A DNA stretch of 64,000 nucleotides, taken from positions 1-64,000 of the forward strand of contig NZ_PVNP01000198.1 of NCBI RefSeq assembly GCF_002993365.1. Direction: 5' to 3'. Source of the stretch: Marisediminitalea alba. Lineage in GTDB: Bacteria; Pseudomonadota; Gammaproteobacteria; Enterobacterales; Alteromonadaceae. This document shows positions 33,986 through 44,568 of the stretch, piece after piece. A program made the translations under genes and the position numbers. How positions within the stretch are numbered: the stretch's first letter is position 1; each line of letters starts with the position of its first letter. Under the pieces are notes generated by a model. The model searched no databases. It worked only from the letters and a program-made list of their open reading frames with translations, and was not told where the DNA came from.

Positions 33986-36457
33986 GTGACCAGCCGAAGT
34001 TTTCGCGGTGTTTTGTTATGGACACTATGTGCACTGCTTTTAATTAGCTGTAGCAGTCGACGGGTAATTGAAATGCCGTCGGCCAATTATGGCGAGCGGG
34101 TCAAATCACTGGTGTTGCACTTCACGGCAATTGACTATGCCCGCTCAGTCACGGCGCTGGTTGATGAAGGCGGTTTAAGCTCCCACTACCTTATACCTGA
34201 ATCCAATGATCCGAGCGATCCCGGCGGCAAGCCCAGAATAATCCGGTTAGTGGACGAAAATATGCGTGCCTGGCATGCCGGCAGAAGTTACTGGCAGGGG
34301 CGTACCGGCTTAAATGACCACTCCATTGGGATCGAGATAGTTAATGTGCCGGAATGTGAGCGCGACGGCGATATGGCTCCCTCACTGGCCGAACATGGCT
34401 CAAACCGCTTATGTTTTTTCCCGGATTACGACCCGGCCCAAATCGAAGTCGTTATTGAGCTGGTAAAAGACATCATTGCCAGACACCCGGATATCGAGCC
34501 CACTGCGGTAGTCGGTCATTCGGATATCGCTTTCGACCGCAAGAACGATCCCGGCCCGCGCTTTCCATGGTTTGAGTTATATCAGGCTGGCGTTGGCGCC
34601 TGGTACGACAATGAAACACTGGCCGACTACTGGAAAACCTTTAACGAACAGCCAGCCAGTATTGGTTTGCTGCAAAGTGCACTGCGCGCCTATGGTTATG
34701 GTGTAATCGAAACCGGTATCGCCGATACCAGTACTCTTAATGCTATTTCTGCGTTTCAGATGCATTTTCTGCCCTGGCATGTCAGTGGCGAGCCTGACAG
34801 CCGTACCACGGCCGCCGTGTTTGCCTTACTCGATAAGTATTTTCCCGAGCAAAAAGACGCGCTGCTGAGCCGTTATGAAAAAGAGCGTGAGCTGGCTATT
34901 GCCACCGCAGAAAGTGAGTTACCAGGCGTTCGGCGCGGTCAGGTAGACGCGGTGTTGCCAGACCTCAGGCCATCCAAGCGCGCCTTTGTTAAAGACCGCT
35001 TCGCGTTTAAGAGCTATGCCGGTCGCGGCGAGCTGATTATTGAGAGCAACCTGCCAGCTTCGGCGACGGTGTCGGTTAACGGCGAAGTATTATCGCTGGA
35101 TGACGAGTTTGCCGCCGACAATACCTATCGTTATTCTCTGGCCCGCCGCACCCGAACCGGCATCAATACCCTGGCTGTGAGCAATATAGAACCCGCCGAA
35201 GCGCAGTTGCATATACAGGTGCCCTACCCTGAATTAAAAGACAACACTCAGGCCTACCAGAACCGCTTTACCGCAGTAGACGAGCTGATCCATCAGGAAG
35301 TAGCTGAAGGCTTTCCGGGGGCGGTGTTACTGATAGTCAAAGACGGCGAAATTATTAAACGTACTGCCTATGGTTACCAGAAGCGCTACGACGAAAACGG
35401 GCTACCGCTGGCCAGCCCGCAGCCAATGCGTACCGACACCATTTTTGACCTGGCCTCTAACACCAAGATGTTTGCCACCACGCTGGCACTGATGCATCTG
35501 GTGGAGACCGGTCAGCTCGATGTAACGCAGCCCATTAAACATTACCTGCCGGAATATCAGGGCGCAGGTCGTGAGGCAAGACGGGTCAGCGATCTGCTGT
35601 CACATCAGTCCGGCTACTCGCCAAGCATTGCTTTTTACGACCCGGAAAACCCGCTGGGCAAACGCTTTTATTCCCAGTCCCGCCAGCGCACCAGCGAGCT
35701 GCTGATCACCCAGGCGCCCTTTGAAGTCAGTAACGGGCTTAACGCCTCTTACAGTGATATTAATTTTATGCTGCTTGGTCTGATTGTGGAGCGTATTACT
35801 GGCATGCCCCTGGACCGGTATTGCGAAGAGTGGCTGTATCAGCCGCTGGGGCTCAAAAACACGTTGTTCAACCCGCTGCAGAAAGGTCACCACAAGGGCG
35901 AATTTGCCGCCACGGAGCTACGCGGGAATACCCGCGATGGCCGGATAACGTTCCCGAATATCCGTGAATATACCCTGCAGGGAGAAGTTCACGACGAAAA
36001 AGCCTTTTATGCCATGCAGGGTGTGTCTGGTCATGCCGGGCTGTTCTCCACCGCCGATGAACTGGCCGTAATGGCACAAATGCTGTTAAACGGCGGTGGC
36101 TACGGCGAAACACATGTGTTCGACAGCAATATAATCAATGCCTTCACCAAACCGGATAATCGCTTCTGGCACTATGGGCTCGGCTGGCGCCGGGCGGCTA
36201 ATGGTACCAACCGCTGGCACTTCGGCCCTTATGCCAGCGATCTGGCATTTGGCCATACCGGTTGGACAGGCACGGCTACAGTTATCGACCCAGCCCTTGA
36301 TTTGGCCGTCATCCTCTTGACCAACGCGCGCCATTCGCCCATTGTGGAAGAAGACGAAGAAAAGCTGCAATTTACCGGTAAGCAATTTGAAACCGGCCGC
36401 TACGGCAGCATCGTTTCACTGGTCTACGAAGCAATTCTGAACAAACAGGCCAATTAA
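33986..36457 (+). CDS. Bimodular lipoprotein: AmiD-like zinc amidase plus AmiE-like serine hydrolase
   Basis: The start is the GTG at 33986 with AGAGGAA 5 nt upstream, giving a lipoprotein signal (LLLISC, Cys22); the frame is open further upstream. Residues about 35-200 are an Amidase_2 domain with zinc ligands His45, His178 and Asp188. A peptidoglycan-binding-like helical domain (about 225-290) follows, as in E. coli AmiD. The second half (about 430-810) is a class C beta-lactamase-like hydrolase with Ser491-x-x-Lys494 (SNTK), YSD and HTG. It resembles B. subtilis AmiE, an N-acetylmuramoyl-L-alanine amidase. Two different amidase chemistries on one 823-residue chain are unusual. Both would strip the peptide from MurNAc. 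Confidence 0.88.
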   Translation: MTSRSFRGVLLWTLCALLLISCSSRRVIEMPSANYGERVKSLVLHFTAIDYARSVTALVDEGGLSSHYLIPESNDPSDPGGKPRIIRLVDENMRAWHAGRSYWQGRTGLNDHSIGIEIVNVPECERDGDMAPSLAEHGSNRLCFFPDYDPAQIEVVIELVKDIIARHPDIEPTAVVGHSDIAFDRKNDPGPRFPWFELYQAGVGAWYDNETLADYWKTFNEQPASIGLLQSALRAYGYGVIETGIADTSTLNAISAFQMHFLPWHVSGEPDSRTTAAVFALLDKYFPEQKDALLSRYEKERELAIATAESELPGVRRGQVDAVLPDLRPSKRAFVKDRFAFKSYAGRGELIIESNLPASATVSVNGEVLSLDDEFAADNTYRYSLARRTRTGINTLAVSNIEPAEAQLHIQVPYPELKDNTQAYQNRFTAVDELIHQEVAEGFPGAVLLIVKDGEIIKRTAYGYQKRYDENGLPLASPQPMRTDTIFDLASNTKMFATTLALMHLVETGQLDVTQPIKHYLPEYQGAGREARRVSDLLSHQSGYSPSIAFYDPENPLGKRFYSQSRQRTSELLITQAPFEVSNGLNASYSDINFMLLGLIVERITGMPLDRYCEEWLYQPLGLKNTLFNPLQKGHHKGEFAATELRGNTRDGRITFPNIREYTLQGEVHDEKAFYAMQGVSGHAGLFSTADELAVMAQMLLNGGGYGETHVFDSNIINAFTKPDNRFWHYGLGWRRAANGTNRWHFGPYASDLAFGHTGWTGTATVIDPALDLAVILLTNARHSPIVEEDEEKLQFTGKQFETGRYGSIVSLVYEAILNKQAN

Positions 36458-36491
36458 AATAACGACATAAAAACAACAAGGGTTCATTCGT

Positions 36492-37868
36492 ATGGATTGG
36501 GTTTCCATCATTCCACCTGTCATCGCCATTGTGATCGTTTTCTGGAAGAAAGAGGTCATTATGGCATTGCTGATGGCGGTTCTCAGTGCTGAGGCACTGA
36601 TCCTCCTCACCGCTGGTACAGACAGCCTGTTGCTGGCACCGATAACTTCCGTCGAACGGGTGGTAGACGTAGCCACCAGCGCCGGTAATACCCGCATTTT
36701 ATTATTCAGCGTTTTGGTAGGCGCACTGCTGGCGTATATTCGTGACTCAGGCGGCGTTACCGCAACGGTAGACTGGCTGACTAAACGCGGGGTCGCTAAG
36801 AGTCGTCGCCAGGTAGGCGGGCTCACCATGCTCACCGGTATCGTTGTTTTCATTGAATCTAACCTCAGTGTGCTCACCGCCGGTATTTTTGCCCGCGGCT
36901 TATTTGATAAGTTTGGTATGAGCCGCGCGCGCCTTGCGTATCTTATCGACAGCACCAGTGCACCAATTTGTATTCTTATTTTGCTCAATGGCTGGGGCGC
37001 GTTTGTCCTTGGCATGCTCGATACTTATGAACTGCCCGCCTCATCGGCCAGTATCTTGTGGGGCTCGGTATTCTTTAACTTCTACGCCATCATCGCTCTG
37101 CTCATCGCCGCCTACACCGTGTTTGCCGACAAAGTACACGGCCCCATGGCCAAAGCGGAACAACAGTTACAGAGCAATCAACCGCAGCTTTCTGCCGCAG
37201 CCGCCACCAAACCCGGCTATATGGTTATCCCTATTTTAACCATGGTAGTGAGCATGGTTGGCTTTATGCTGTGGACCGGCAATGGCGTACTCTCTCAGGG
37301 CAGCGGTAGTAAGTCAGTACTGTATGCCACCATTCTGGCCACTGCTGTGGCTTACCTTATGCTGGTATTTTCCAAACGCTTTAGCCATCACGAAGCGGTA
37401 GATGTCGGCTTTAAAGGCATGGGCGAATTGTTGCCTTTAGTTACCATCGTATTACTATCGTTAACTCTTGGTAGCAGTTTAAAGGTGCTGGGTACCGGTC
37501 TGTTTGTTGCGGGTATAGTTGGTGAGTACTTACCATTATTTCTGATTGTTCCCATGCTGTTCTTAGCTGGCGGCATTATGTCGTTTACCACTGGTACTTC
37601 CTGGGGCACTTTTGCCATTCTTATCCCCATTGGCGTGCCGCTCATCCAGCAGCTTGGCCTGCCTCCGTCGCTGGTTATTGGGGCCATTCTGGGCGGCGGC
37701 GTATTTGGCGATCACTGCTCACCTATCTCCGATACCACCGCGGTTTCGTCGATTGCCTCAGGATGCGACCTGCTTGAGCACGTGCGCACACAAATGCCCT
37801 ATGCCTTAACCGGCGGTGCATTAACCTTAATCCTTTATGTCATAACCAGTTTAATCATGGTGGGTTAG
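36492..37868 (+). CDS. NhaC-like sodium/proton antiporter-family permease
   Basis: The 458-residue product has about twelve hydrophobic helices and NhaC-family features: SGGVTATVDWLTKRG, DSTSAPICILILLNGWGAF, TTGTSWGTFAILIPIGVP and GDHCSPISDTTAVSS. Such proteins exchange sodium for protons or carry organic anions. AAGGG lies 9 nt before the ATG. It lies between the amidase (34 bp) and ggt (4 bp), all on the plus strand. It may export sodium brought in by the symporter or import a breakdown product; which one is not visible. Confidence 0.82.
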   Translation: MDWVSIIPPVIAIVIVFWKKEVIMALLMAVLSAEALILLTAGTDSLLLAPITSVERVVDVATSAGNTRILLFSVLVGALLAYIRDSGGVTATVDWLTKRGVAKSRRQVGGLTMLTGIVVFIESNLSVLTAGIFARGLFDKFGMSRARLAYLIDSTSAPICILILLNGWGAFVLGMLDTYELPASSASILWGSVFFNFYAIIALLIAAYTVFADKVHGPMAKAEQQLQSNQPQLSAAAATKPGYMVIPILTMVVSMVGFMLWTGNGVLSQGSGSKSVLYATILATAVAYLMLVFSKRFSHHEAVDVGFKGMGELLPLVTIVLLSLTLGSSLKVLGTGLFVAGIVGEYLPLFLIVPMLFLAGGIMSFTTGTSWGTFAILIPIGVPLIQQLGLPPSLVIGAILGGGVFGDHCSPISDTTAVSSIASGCDLLEHVRTQMPYALTGGALTLILYVITSLIMVG

Positions 37869-37872
37869 TTTC

Positions 37873-39558
37873 ATGCGATATCTGTTAATAAGTGCCTTAA
37901 TCATTTCTCTCACCGCTTGTTCGTCCTCCGAACAGGTCACCACTACACCGGCCAGCACAGCCGAGTATGCGGTGGCCATGCCCGATAAATTCGCGGCCCG
38001 GGTTGCACTCGATGTCATGCAGGACGGCGGAAATGCGGTAGACGCAGCCATCGCGGCGCAATTTGTTCTGGCGGTAACTTACCCCGAAGCTGGCAATATT
38101 GGCGGCGGCGGGTTTATGACCATTTACATGGATAGCAGTGCCGATTTCCTTGATTACCGGGAAATGGCACCTGCTGACGCTTCCCGTGACATGTATCTCG
38201 ATGACAACGGCGATGTACACCCTACCGACTCATTGTTTGGGGCTAAGGCCTCAGGTATACCCGGCACCGTTGCCGGTATGTGGGCTGCTCATCAAAAATA
38301 CGGTAAGTTACCCTGGCAACGCCTGGTTCAGCCAGCCATAACCTATGCCAGTGAGGGCTTTGAAGTCCCGGAGAAACTGGCAGGCCGGGTGAGTCGCTAC
38401 ATTAAGCGTATTGAAAAACGCGGCCTTAAAACCAACTTTGCCAACTACTTTGGCGAAGCCGCCACAGCAGGCGTGTTATTTAAACAACCTGAGCTGGCGG
38501 CCACCTTAAGCCGCATCCGGGATAACGGGCCGGCCGGTTTTTATGAAGGCGAAACAGCCGATCATATTGTTAGCTACATGCAGGCCAATGGTGGTTTAAT
38601 CAGCCATGAAGACTTAACCCGTTATCATGCTCAGTGGCGCACACCGATTAATTTTGACTGGCGCGGCTATCAGGTTGTCACTGCCCCGCCGCCAAGTTCT
38701 GGCGGTATCGCGGTGGCCCAATGGCTCGGCATGGTCGACAACGTGACCAGAACAAATATATTACCTGCGCATAACTCAGCGCCTTATCTGCATCTGGTGA
38801 GTGAAGCCGGAAAACGAGTATTTGCCGACCGCGCAGAATACCTTGGCGACCCGGACTTTTTTGCCGTGCCTCAACCGCAGTTAATCGCGCCGGACTATAT
38901 CGCCAAGCGAGCGCGGGAAATTAACCTGACCGCCATTTCAGCTACCCCACAAATCAAACCCGGACTCCACGAAAGTGAGGATACCACCCATTTCTCTATT
39001 GTTGATCAATGGGGCAATGCGGTAGCCAATACCACAACCATAAACCTGAGCTTTGGTGCTGGGGTGGTGGCTGCAGGCGCGGGCTTTTTGTTAAATGACG
39101 AAATGGATGACTTCAGCGCCAAACCCGGTGTGCCAAATTTTTTCGGCGCAATTGGCGGAGAAGCTAACGCTATTGAGCCATATAAGCGGATGCTTTCATC
39201 CATGACCCCCACTATTGTGCTCGAGGACGGACAGGTTAAGCTGGTGACCGGCTCACCCGGTGGCACCACGATTATTTCCTCAGTGACGCTGTCGATTCTC
39301 AACACCCTGCTATACGATTTAAGTGCAGAAGAAGCAGTAAACCTGCCTCGTTTCCATCACCAGTTATGGCCAGAGGATCAAATCCGCGTACATGAAGGGT
39401 TTGACCCGGCTACACTGAATACGCTGCAAGACATGGGCTACAACATAAAAGAAAGTAACTTTGGGGATCTGCACCTGATCATGCAACAAAACGGCAAACT
39501 ATCAGCCGCTTCCGAAGCTCGCGGACGGGGTAAAGCGGTAGTGCAGTCAGTAAAATAA
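37873..39558 (+). CDS. ggt: Gamma-glutamyltransferase, lipoprotein form
   Basis: The 561-residue product has a lipoprotein signal (LIISLTAC). It shows the Ggt pattern of GNIGGGGFMTIY, then the self-processing and catalytic Thr371 in DTTHFSIVDQWGN, and VTGSPGGTTIIS near the C-terminus. The precursor should cut itself before Thr371 into large and small subunits. Ggt hydrolyses or transfers gamma-glutamyl groups in the periplasm; glutathione is the usual substrate. Its place at the end of a muropeptide salvage gene run suggests it may act on gamma-D-Glu peptides (speculative). It starts 4 bp after the antiporter stop. Confidence 0.92.
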   Translation: MRYLLISALIISLTACSSSEQVTTTPASTAEYAVAMPDKFAARVALDVMQDGGNAVDAAIAAQFVLAVTYPEAGNIGGGGFMTIYMDSSADFLDYREMAPADASRDMYLDDNGDVHPTDSLFGAKASGIPGTVAGMWAAHQKYGKLPWQRLVQPAITYASEGFEVPEKLAGRVSRYIKRIEKRGLKTNFANYFGEAATAGVLFKQPELAATLSRIRDNGPAGFYEGETADHIVSYMQANGGLISHEDLTRYHAQWRTPINFDWRGYQVVTAPPPSSGGIAVAQWLGMVDNVTRTNILPAHNSAPYLHLVSEAGKRVFADRAEYLGDPDFFAVPQPQLIAPDYIAKRAREINLTAISATPQIKPGLHESEDTTHFSIVDQWGNAVANTTTINLSFGAGVVAAGAGFLLNDEMDDFSAKPGVPNFFGAIGGEANAIEPYKRMLSSMTPTIVLEDGQVKLVTGSPGGTTIISSVTLSILNTLLYDLSAEEAVNLPRFHHQLWPEDQIRVHEGFDPATLNTLQDMGYNIKESNFGDLHLIMQQNGKLSAASEARGRGKAVVQSVK

Positions 39559-39561
39559 ATA

Positions 39562-39937
39562 ATCCACCTTCTAAAGAAGGTGGCTTTGCGTTAATCCCCT
39601 AAAACGGGGCTCAAATCGAAGAAAGAACAACAATTGTGCCCTTCTTCAGTGTTGTCATTGTCACTGGCAGACATAACAAACTGGAAGAATCATCATGGAT
39701 GAGGATTCAGTCAATGCGGCACAGGGATGTGCCGTCATTGACGGTCTAGTTTGTTCTGCCAGGGACGATGACGCTTTTCACTGATAAGGGCTGCGGGGAG
39801 TCCAGAGGGTGTCGCACAACACCCTCTGGTCGCTGTCGGCGACTCCGACAACAATCTATATACAACTTTCTTTTCTGACTTTTATATATGGGCCAAGCCC
39901 TACCTAGAATGATAACCACCTACTGAAGTAGGTGGTT
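39562..39937. mobile_element. Multi-hairpin element, possibly non-autonomous IS200/IS605-like
   Basis: Two near-identical 20-nt hairpins with 9-bp stems and 2-nt loops bound this gene-free stretch: 39564-39583 and 39916-39935 (17 of 20 bases alike, starting CCACCT). Inside is a large palindrome with arms 39654-39682 and 39748-39772, enclosing a TCAATG...CATTGA stem. Another perfect 11-bp hairpin has arms 39802-39812 and 39819-39829. Hairpins near both ends without inverted terminal repeats recall IS200/IS605-type or REP-derived elements. No tnpA or tnpB is present. The hairpins lack T-runs, so they are not plain terminators. This covers the ggt-40.0 kb gap. Confidence 0.6.
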
Positions 39938-39987
39938 TAGGACTGGAAATAAAAAATCGAAAATAGCCTGGGGCCAGCGGCTTCAGG

Positions 39988-40281
39988 CTATTCAGAAGTA
40001 AAGCCCGGGAAGCTGGAGGGCCAGTATCCTGAGTAAATAACCGCTAAAACAAGCAGGACGATTAAGCCGCTAGCCGCGCAGGTAAAACCGGTATGCGCTT
40101 TTTCCTGACGAAAAATGGCTCGCTCGCGTTCAACTCTTCTGGGGTACTGACCAAGGGTGAGGATTTTACAAGCCGGCCAGCCAACGATGTAGCACAACCG
40201 CCAGAACAGCAGCTCCGCAATAAGAAAACCAATTCCCCTGAAAAACCCTTTGCCAGCCTGGGCAACTACATCTTCAATCAC
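39988..40281 (-). CDS. Small membrane protein of unknown function
   Basis: The 97-residue product has two hydrophobic segments (about 13-35 with GFFRGIGFLIAELLFWRLCY, and about 68-87). A conserved-looking central block GWPACKILTLGQYPRR precedes a charged stretch. The start is a GTG at 40281 with ACAGGA 6 nt upstream. Similar small proteins are common in Alteromonas-like genomes in my recollection, with no known function. No neighbour suggests a role. Confidence 0.65.
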   Translation of the reverse strand: MIEDVVAQAGKGFFRGIGFLIAELLFWRLCYIVGWPACKILTLGQYPRRVERERAIFRQEKAHTGFTCAASGLIVLLVLAVIYSGYWPSSFPGFTSE

Positions 40282-40496
40282 GATAAATCCTGTCGGTTTT
40301 TATTGTTGTTATAGGTTCAGCACAACGCTTGTTGCGTTGACTACTGCAGAGTTAATTTATCTGTCTTTACCTGAGGAGCTAAGCAACTCAATGACGTAGC
40401 ATCTCTATTTGTGCCACGGTTACATTATTAAATTATTACAAATCGCCATAATAAACAATCAGTTCGCATTATAGGGCAAGCTCCGACCAACTAAGT
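40282..40496. promoter_or_regulatory. Intergenic region upstream of the small membrane protein gene
   Basis: I see no gene in this AT-rich stretch. It should hold the promoter of the minus-strand gene ending at 39988, and it lies downstream of the VOC gene. No clear -10/-35 pair or terminator hairpin with T-run was found. Confidence 0.3.
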
Positions 40497-40916
40497 TTAA
40501 TCTGTCGCAAACAATTGGTTAATATCGGCAAATGCCTTGAACTCCAAGGCGTTGCCCGCCGGATCCATAAAGAACATGGTGGCCTGTTCACCGGCCAGGC
40601 CCTTAAAACGTACGTAGGGCTTAATGACAAATTCCATACTAGCGGCAGTGAGCTTATCGGCCAGGGCCTGCCACTCCTCCATGGTTAGTACCACACCAAA
40701 ATGCGGGACCGGCACACTGTGACCATCCACGGCATTATATTCAGGCGCGGAGGGCATGGCCTTCACCAGATGCGTTACTAACTGATGGCCGGCTAAATCC
40801 CAGTCTATCCACTGCGTATCGCTGCGCCCCTGTTTGCAGCCAAGTAACTCGCCATAAAATTCGCGGGCTTTCTCCAGGTTGTCTACCGGAATGGCTAAAT
40901 GAAAAGGTTGAGGCAT
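40497..40916 (-). CDS. VOC-family (glyoxalase-like) protein
   Basis: The 139-residue product has the paired beta-alpha-beta units of the vicinal oxygen chelate fold: [23 protein letters not shown] at the N-terminus (first His as metal ligand), and [15 protein letters not shown] at the C-terminus with the Glu ligand. VOC proteins include glyoxalase I, dioxygenases and resistance proteins; the exact reaction cannot be read from sequence. It follows the aldehyde dehydrogenase gene by 36 bp on the same strand, so the two may be co-transcribed. Confidence 0.8.
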   Translation of the reverse strand: MPQPFHLAIPVDNLEKAREFYGELLGCKQGRSDTQWIDWDLAGHQLVTHLVKAMPSAPEYNAVDGHSVPVPHFGVVLTMEEWQALADKLTAASMEFVIKPYVRFKGLAGEQATMFFMDPAGNALEFKAFADINQLFATD

Positions 40917-40952
40917 GGCGATACGGCTCCTTCGTCGTTAATGAACGTTAAA

Positions 40953-42335
40953 CTACAGTAATTTTTTAAGTAAAAAGCGCTTACGGGCACTTGAGGGCGC
41001 ATAACGAATAGCGACATCAAACCAGAAACTGCGTTTCATTACGCTTTTGAGATGACTGAAAGTATCAAAGCCAAATTTGCCATGGTAGCGGCCCATGCCG
41101 CTATTGCCTACTCCGCCAAAGGGCAGTTGCGGGTTTGCCATAAACATCATGGTGTCATTGATACACACACTACCGGCACTGACCTCATCTGCAAATTGCT
41201 GCTGAATACTCTGTGACTCGCTGAATAAATACGCCGCCAGCGGCTTGTGGCGACGCTTAATAAAATCGATAGCTTCGCTGACGCTGCTGACTTCAATAAC
41301 CGGCAAAACCGGCCCGAAAATTTCTTCCTGCATAACCGGTGTGTCGATATCCGGATTTAAAATCACCGTGGGTGCCAGTTTCATTTGTGCTTCATCGAGC
41401 TGGCCACCGATTACTATCTCATGCCCTTCGATGTATTGCTTTAAACGCGTTAGATGACGCTCATTAACAATGCGCCCATAATCCTTGCTTTGCAATGGTT
41501 GATTGCTAAACTGACGGGTGATTTCCTTACCAAGTTTGTCGATAAGCGCGTCGGCACAGCTGCGCTCAACCAATACATAATCAGGCGCAATACAAGTTTG
41601 GCCGGCGTTGGTCCACTTTCCCCATACGATTCGGCGCGCGGTGGTGGCGATATCAGTATTGGCGTCTACCACACACGGGCTTTTGCCTCCCAGCTCAAGA
41701 GTAACAGGCGTTAGGTTTTGAGCCGCTGCAGTCATAACAATTTTACCCACAGCTTCACCGCCAGTATAAAAGATATGGTCAAAGGGCAACGAGAGTAATT
41801 CACTGGCCACGTCCTTATCGCCCTCGACCACCGCCACGGCGTCGCTATCCAGATACTTAGGGATAAGGCTGGCCATCAGAGCAGAACTGGCCGGTGCCAG
41901 TTCAGAGGGTTTGAGAAGCGCACAGTTGCCTGCGGCCAGTGCTGCAACATAGGGGGCGAGCGTGAGCTGTACCGGGTAATTCCACGCACCGATGATCAAC
42001 ACAGTACCAAGTGGCTCCGGTTGCAGAGAGCTGCGGGCCGGTTGTGCCACCAACGGTGTGCCGACCTTACGAGCTTTCATCCATTGACGCAGGTGTTTTT
42101 TAGTGTGCTGTATATCACTCAGCAGAAAACCAATTTCGGTAGTAAAGGCTTCTGCCTCACTTTTACCCAGATCCGCATTGAGGGCCTCAACAAACGCCGC
42201 TTCGTTTTCGCTGAGCATGCGCTGCAAGGCTTCCAGTTGCGCTTTTCGCCAGGCATAGGTTTTGGTTTTGCCCAGCACATAGGACTGCTGTAAACGCTCA
42301 AAAACTGACACGATGGCGCCCGGTGCTCTACTCAC
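40953..42335 (-). CDS. Aldehyde dehydrogenase (class 3 / coniferyl-aldehyde type)
   Basis: The 460-residue product has the ALDH catalytic Cys in NAGQTCIAPDY, the catalytic Glu in LELGGKSP, the nucleotide-binding IIGAWNYPVQL and FYTGGEAVG, and QLPFGGVGNSGMGRYHG. The short length, lacking an N-terminal extension, and the hydrophobic-basic tail (ARKRFLLKKLL) fit the class 3 group that oxidises long-chain or aromatic aldehydes with NAD(P). The tail may bind membranes. Substrate is not certain. A terminator separates it from purA upstream. Confidence 0.9.
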   Translation of the reverse strand: MSRAPGAIVSVFERLQQSYVLGKTKTYAWRKAQLEALQRMLSENEAAFVEALNADLGKSEAEAFTTEIGFLLSDIQHTKKHLRQWMKARKVGTPLVAQPARSSLQPEPLGTVLIIGAWNYPVQLTLAPYVAALAAGNCALLKPSELAPASSALMASLIPKYLDSDAVAVVEGDKDVASELLSLPFDHIFYTGGEAVGKIVMTAAAQNLTPVTLELGGKSPCVVDANTDIATTARRIVWGKWTNAGQTCIAPDYVLVERSCADALIDKLGKEITRQFSNQPLQSKDYGRIVNERHLTRLKQYIEGHEIVIGGQLDEAQMKLAPTVILNPDIDTPVMQEEIFGPVLPVIEVSSVSEAIDFIKRRHKPLAAYLFSESQSIQQQFADEVSAGSVCINDTMMFMANPQLPFGGVGNSGMGRYHGKFGFDTFSHLKSVMKRSFWFDVAIRYAPSSARKRFLLKKLL

Positions 42336-42390
42336 GAAACAACTCCTGCAGGTACGATGTGTTCATACTAGCACTATTTCACAGCAATAA

Positions 42391-42416
42391 AAAAACCCCG
42401 CGAAGGCGGGGTTTTT
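42391..42416 (-). terminator. Factor-independent terminator after purA
   Basis: A GC-rich hairpin (CCCCGC-GAAG-GCGGGG) flanked by an A-run on one side and a T-run on the other. It lies 16 bp beyond the purA stop. It is symmetric enough to act in both directions. Confidence 0.85.
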
Positions 42417-42431
42417 AATCTTTAACCATTT

Positions 42432-43742
<1,311 letters not shown>

Positions 43743-43843
43743 TTAAAAAATTAGGCGTGGATTCTATCAAAATTAAGGCCACTGGATCATCTGTTTTATG
43801 CACAAATATTCAGCTGACCAGTGAATATTTGGCCTGTTTAGCG

Positions 43844-44032
43844 TTAATTCACTATAAAGTATAAACAAACTGAGCCAATCACCACCAGAGTGCCACCAAT
43901 CTGACGCAATTGGCCGGCCTCTGATTCGGCGACTTGCCTAAGATATTGCCGCCAGCGGTTTGGTATAAGCAAAGGCCCGATACCCTCAACGATCATTACC
44001 ATAGCCAGCGCCGCCCAGAACCAATTTGGCAT
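43844..44032 (-). CDS. yjeT: DUF2065 (YjeT-like) small membrane protein
   Basis: The 62-residue product has two hydrophobic helices (FWAALAMVMIVEGIGPLL and GGTLVVIGSVCLYFIV) joined by a basic loop PNRWRQYLRQVAES, the DUF2065 pattern. Function is unknown. The position just upstream of purA matches E. coli, where it follows hflC. hflX, hflK and hflC are not seen here. Confidence 0.85.
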   Translation of the reverse strand: MPNWFWAALAMVMIVEGIGPLLIPNRWRQYLRQVAESEAGQLRQIGGTLVVIGSVCLYFIVN

Positions 44033-44139
44033 ACTTGTCTCAAAAATGCGTATGTTTGTCCCGCACTATACCAAATAATTCACCTCATGCGACGCCGGGC
44101 GAGTTATAATTAAGTACGACAAATCACTAAGCACAGAAC

Positions 44140-44556
44140 ATGCTATTCCCCAACCTCGGTCAGTACAGCCTGACTGTTTCAAATAACATACTGGAGATAT
44201 ATGCCACCGGAGCGTGGGATGTGGGTATGGCAACTATGCTGAATGATGAAATGGCGCCCATCGCCAGGCAGTTTGAACAGCGCAACTGGGCAGCGATTGT
44301 AGATTGCCGACGTTGGGTGATGAGCACCCCCGAGTGCCAGGGTATCGTGCGGGAAGGTATTTTCGACAATATCCGCAACGGCTTAAAAAGAGCAGCCTAT
44401 GTGGTGGATACCAATCACATAAAGCACGCCCAGTTGGAACGCACTCATCCGCAGATGAAATCGGACGATCCGATTTTAAAAGCCTACAAGCGTGAGTACT
44501 TTACTAACTATCTGGACGCCATAAAATGGCTCAGAGATGAAGGTTATCAGCCCTGA
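44140..44556 (+). CDS. Conserved hypothetical protein, possibly SpoIIAA/STAS-like
   Basis: The 138-residue product has no signal peptide or membrane segment. It alternates strands and helices (YSLTVSNNILEIYATGAWD, NWAAIVDCRRWVMSTPE), ending KWLRDEGYQP. The short strand-helix plan recalls SpoIIAA-like/STAS-fold proteins, but this is only a weak impression. It is convergent with the CnoX-like gene, whose stop lies 12 bp away. Function not recognised. Confidence 0.6.
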   Translation: MLFPNLGQYSLTVSNNILEIYATGAWDVGMATMLNDEMAPIARQFEQRNWAAIVDCRRWVMSTPECQGIVREGIFDNIRNGLKRAAYVVDTNHIKHAQLERTHPQMKSDDPILKAYKREYFTNYLDAIKWLRDEGYQP

Positions 44557-44568
44557 GCCGCCATTTAA

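Noticed and set aside
39564..39583. Hairpin just after ggt as a factor-independent terminator
   Set aside because: No T-run follows, and a near twin hairpin lies 352 bp away, which fits an element end better.
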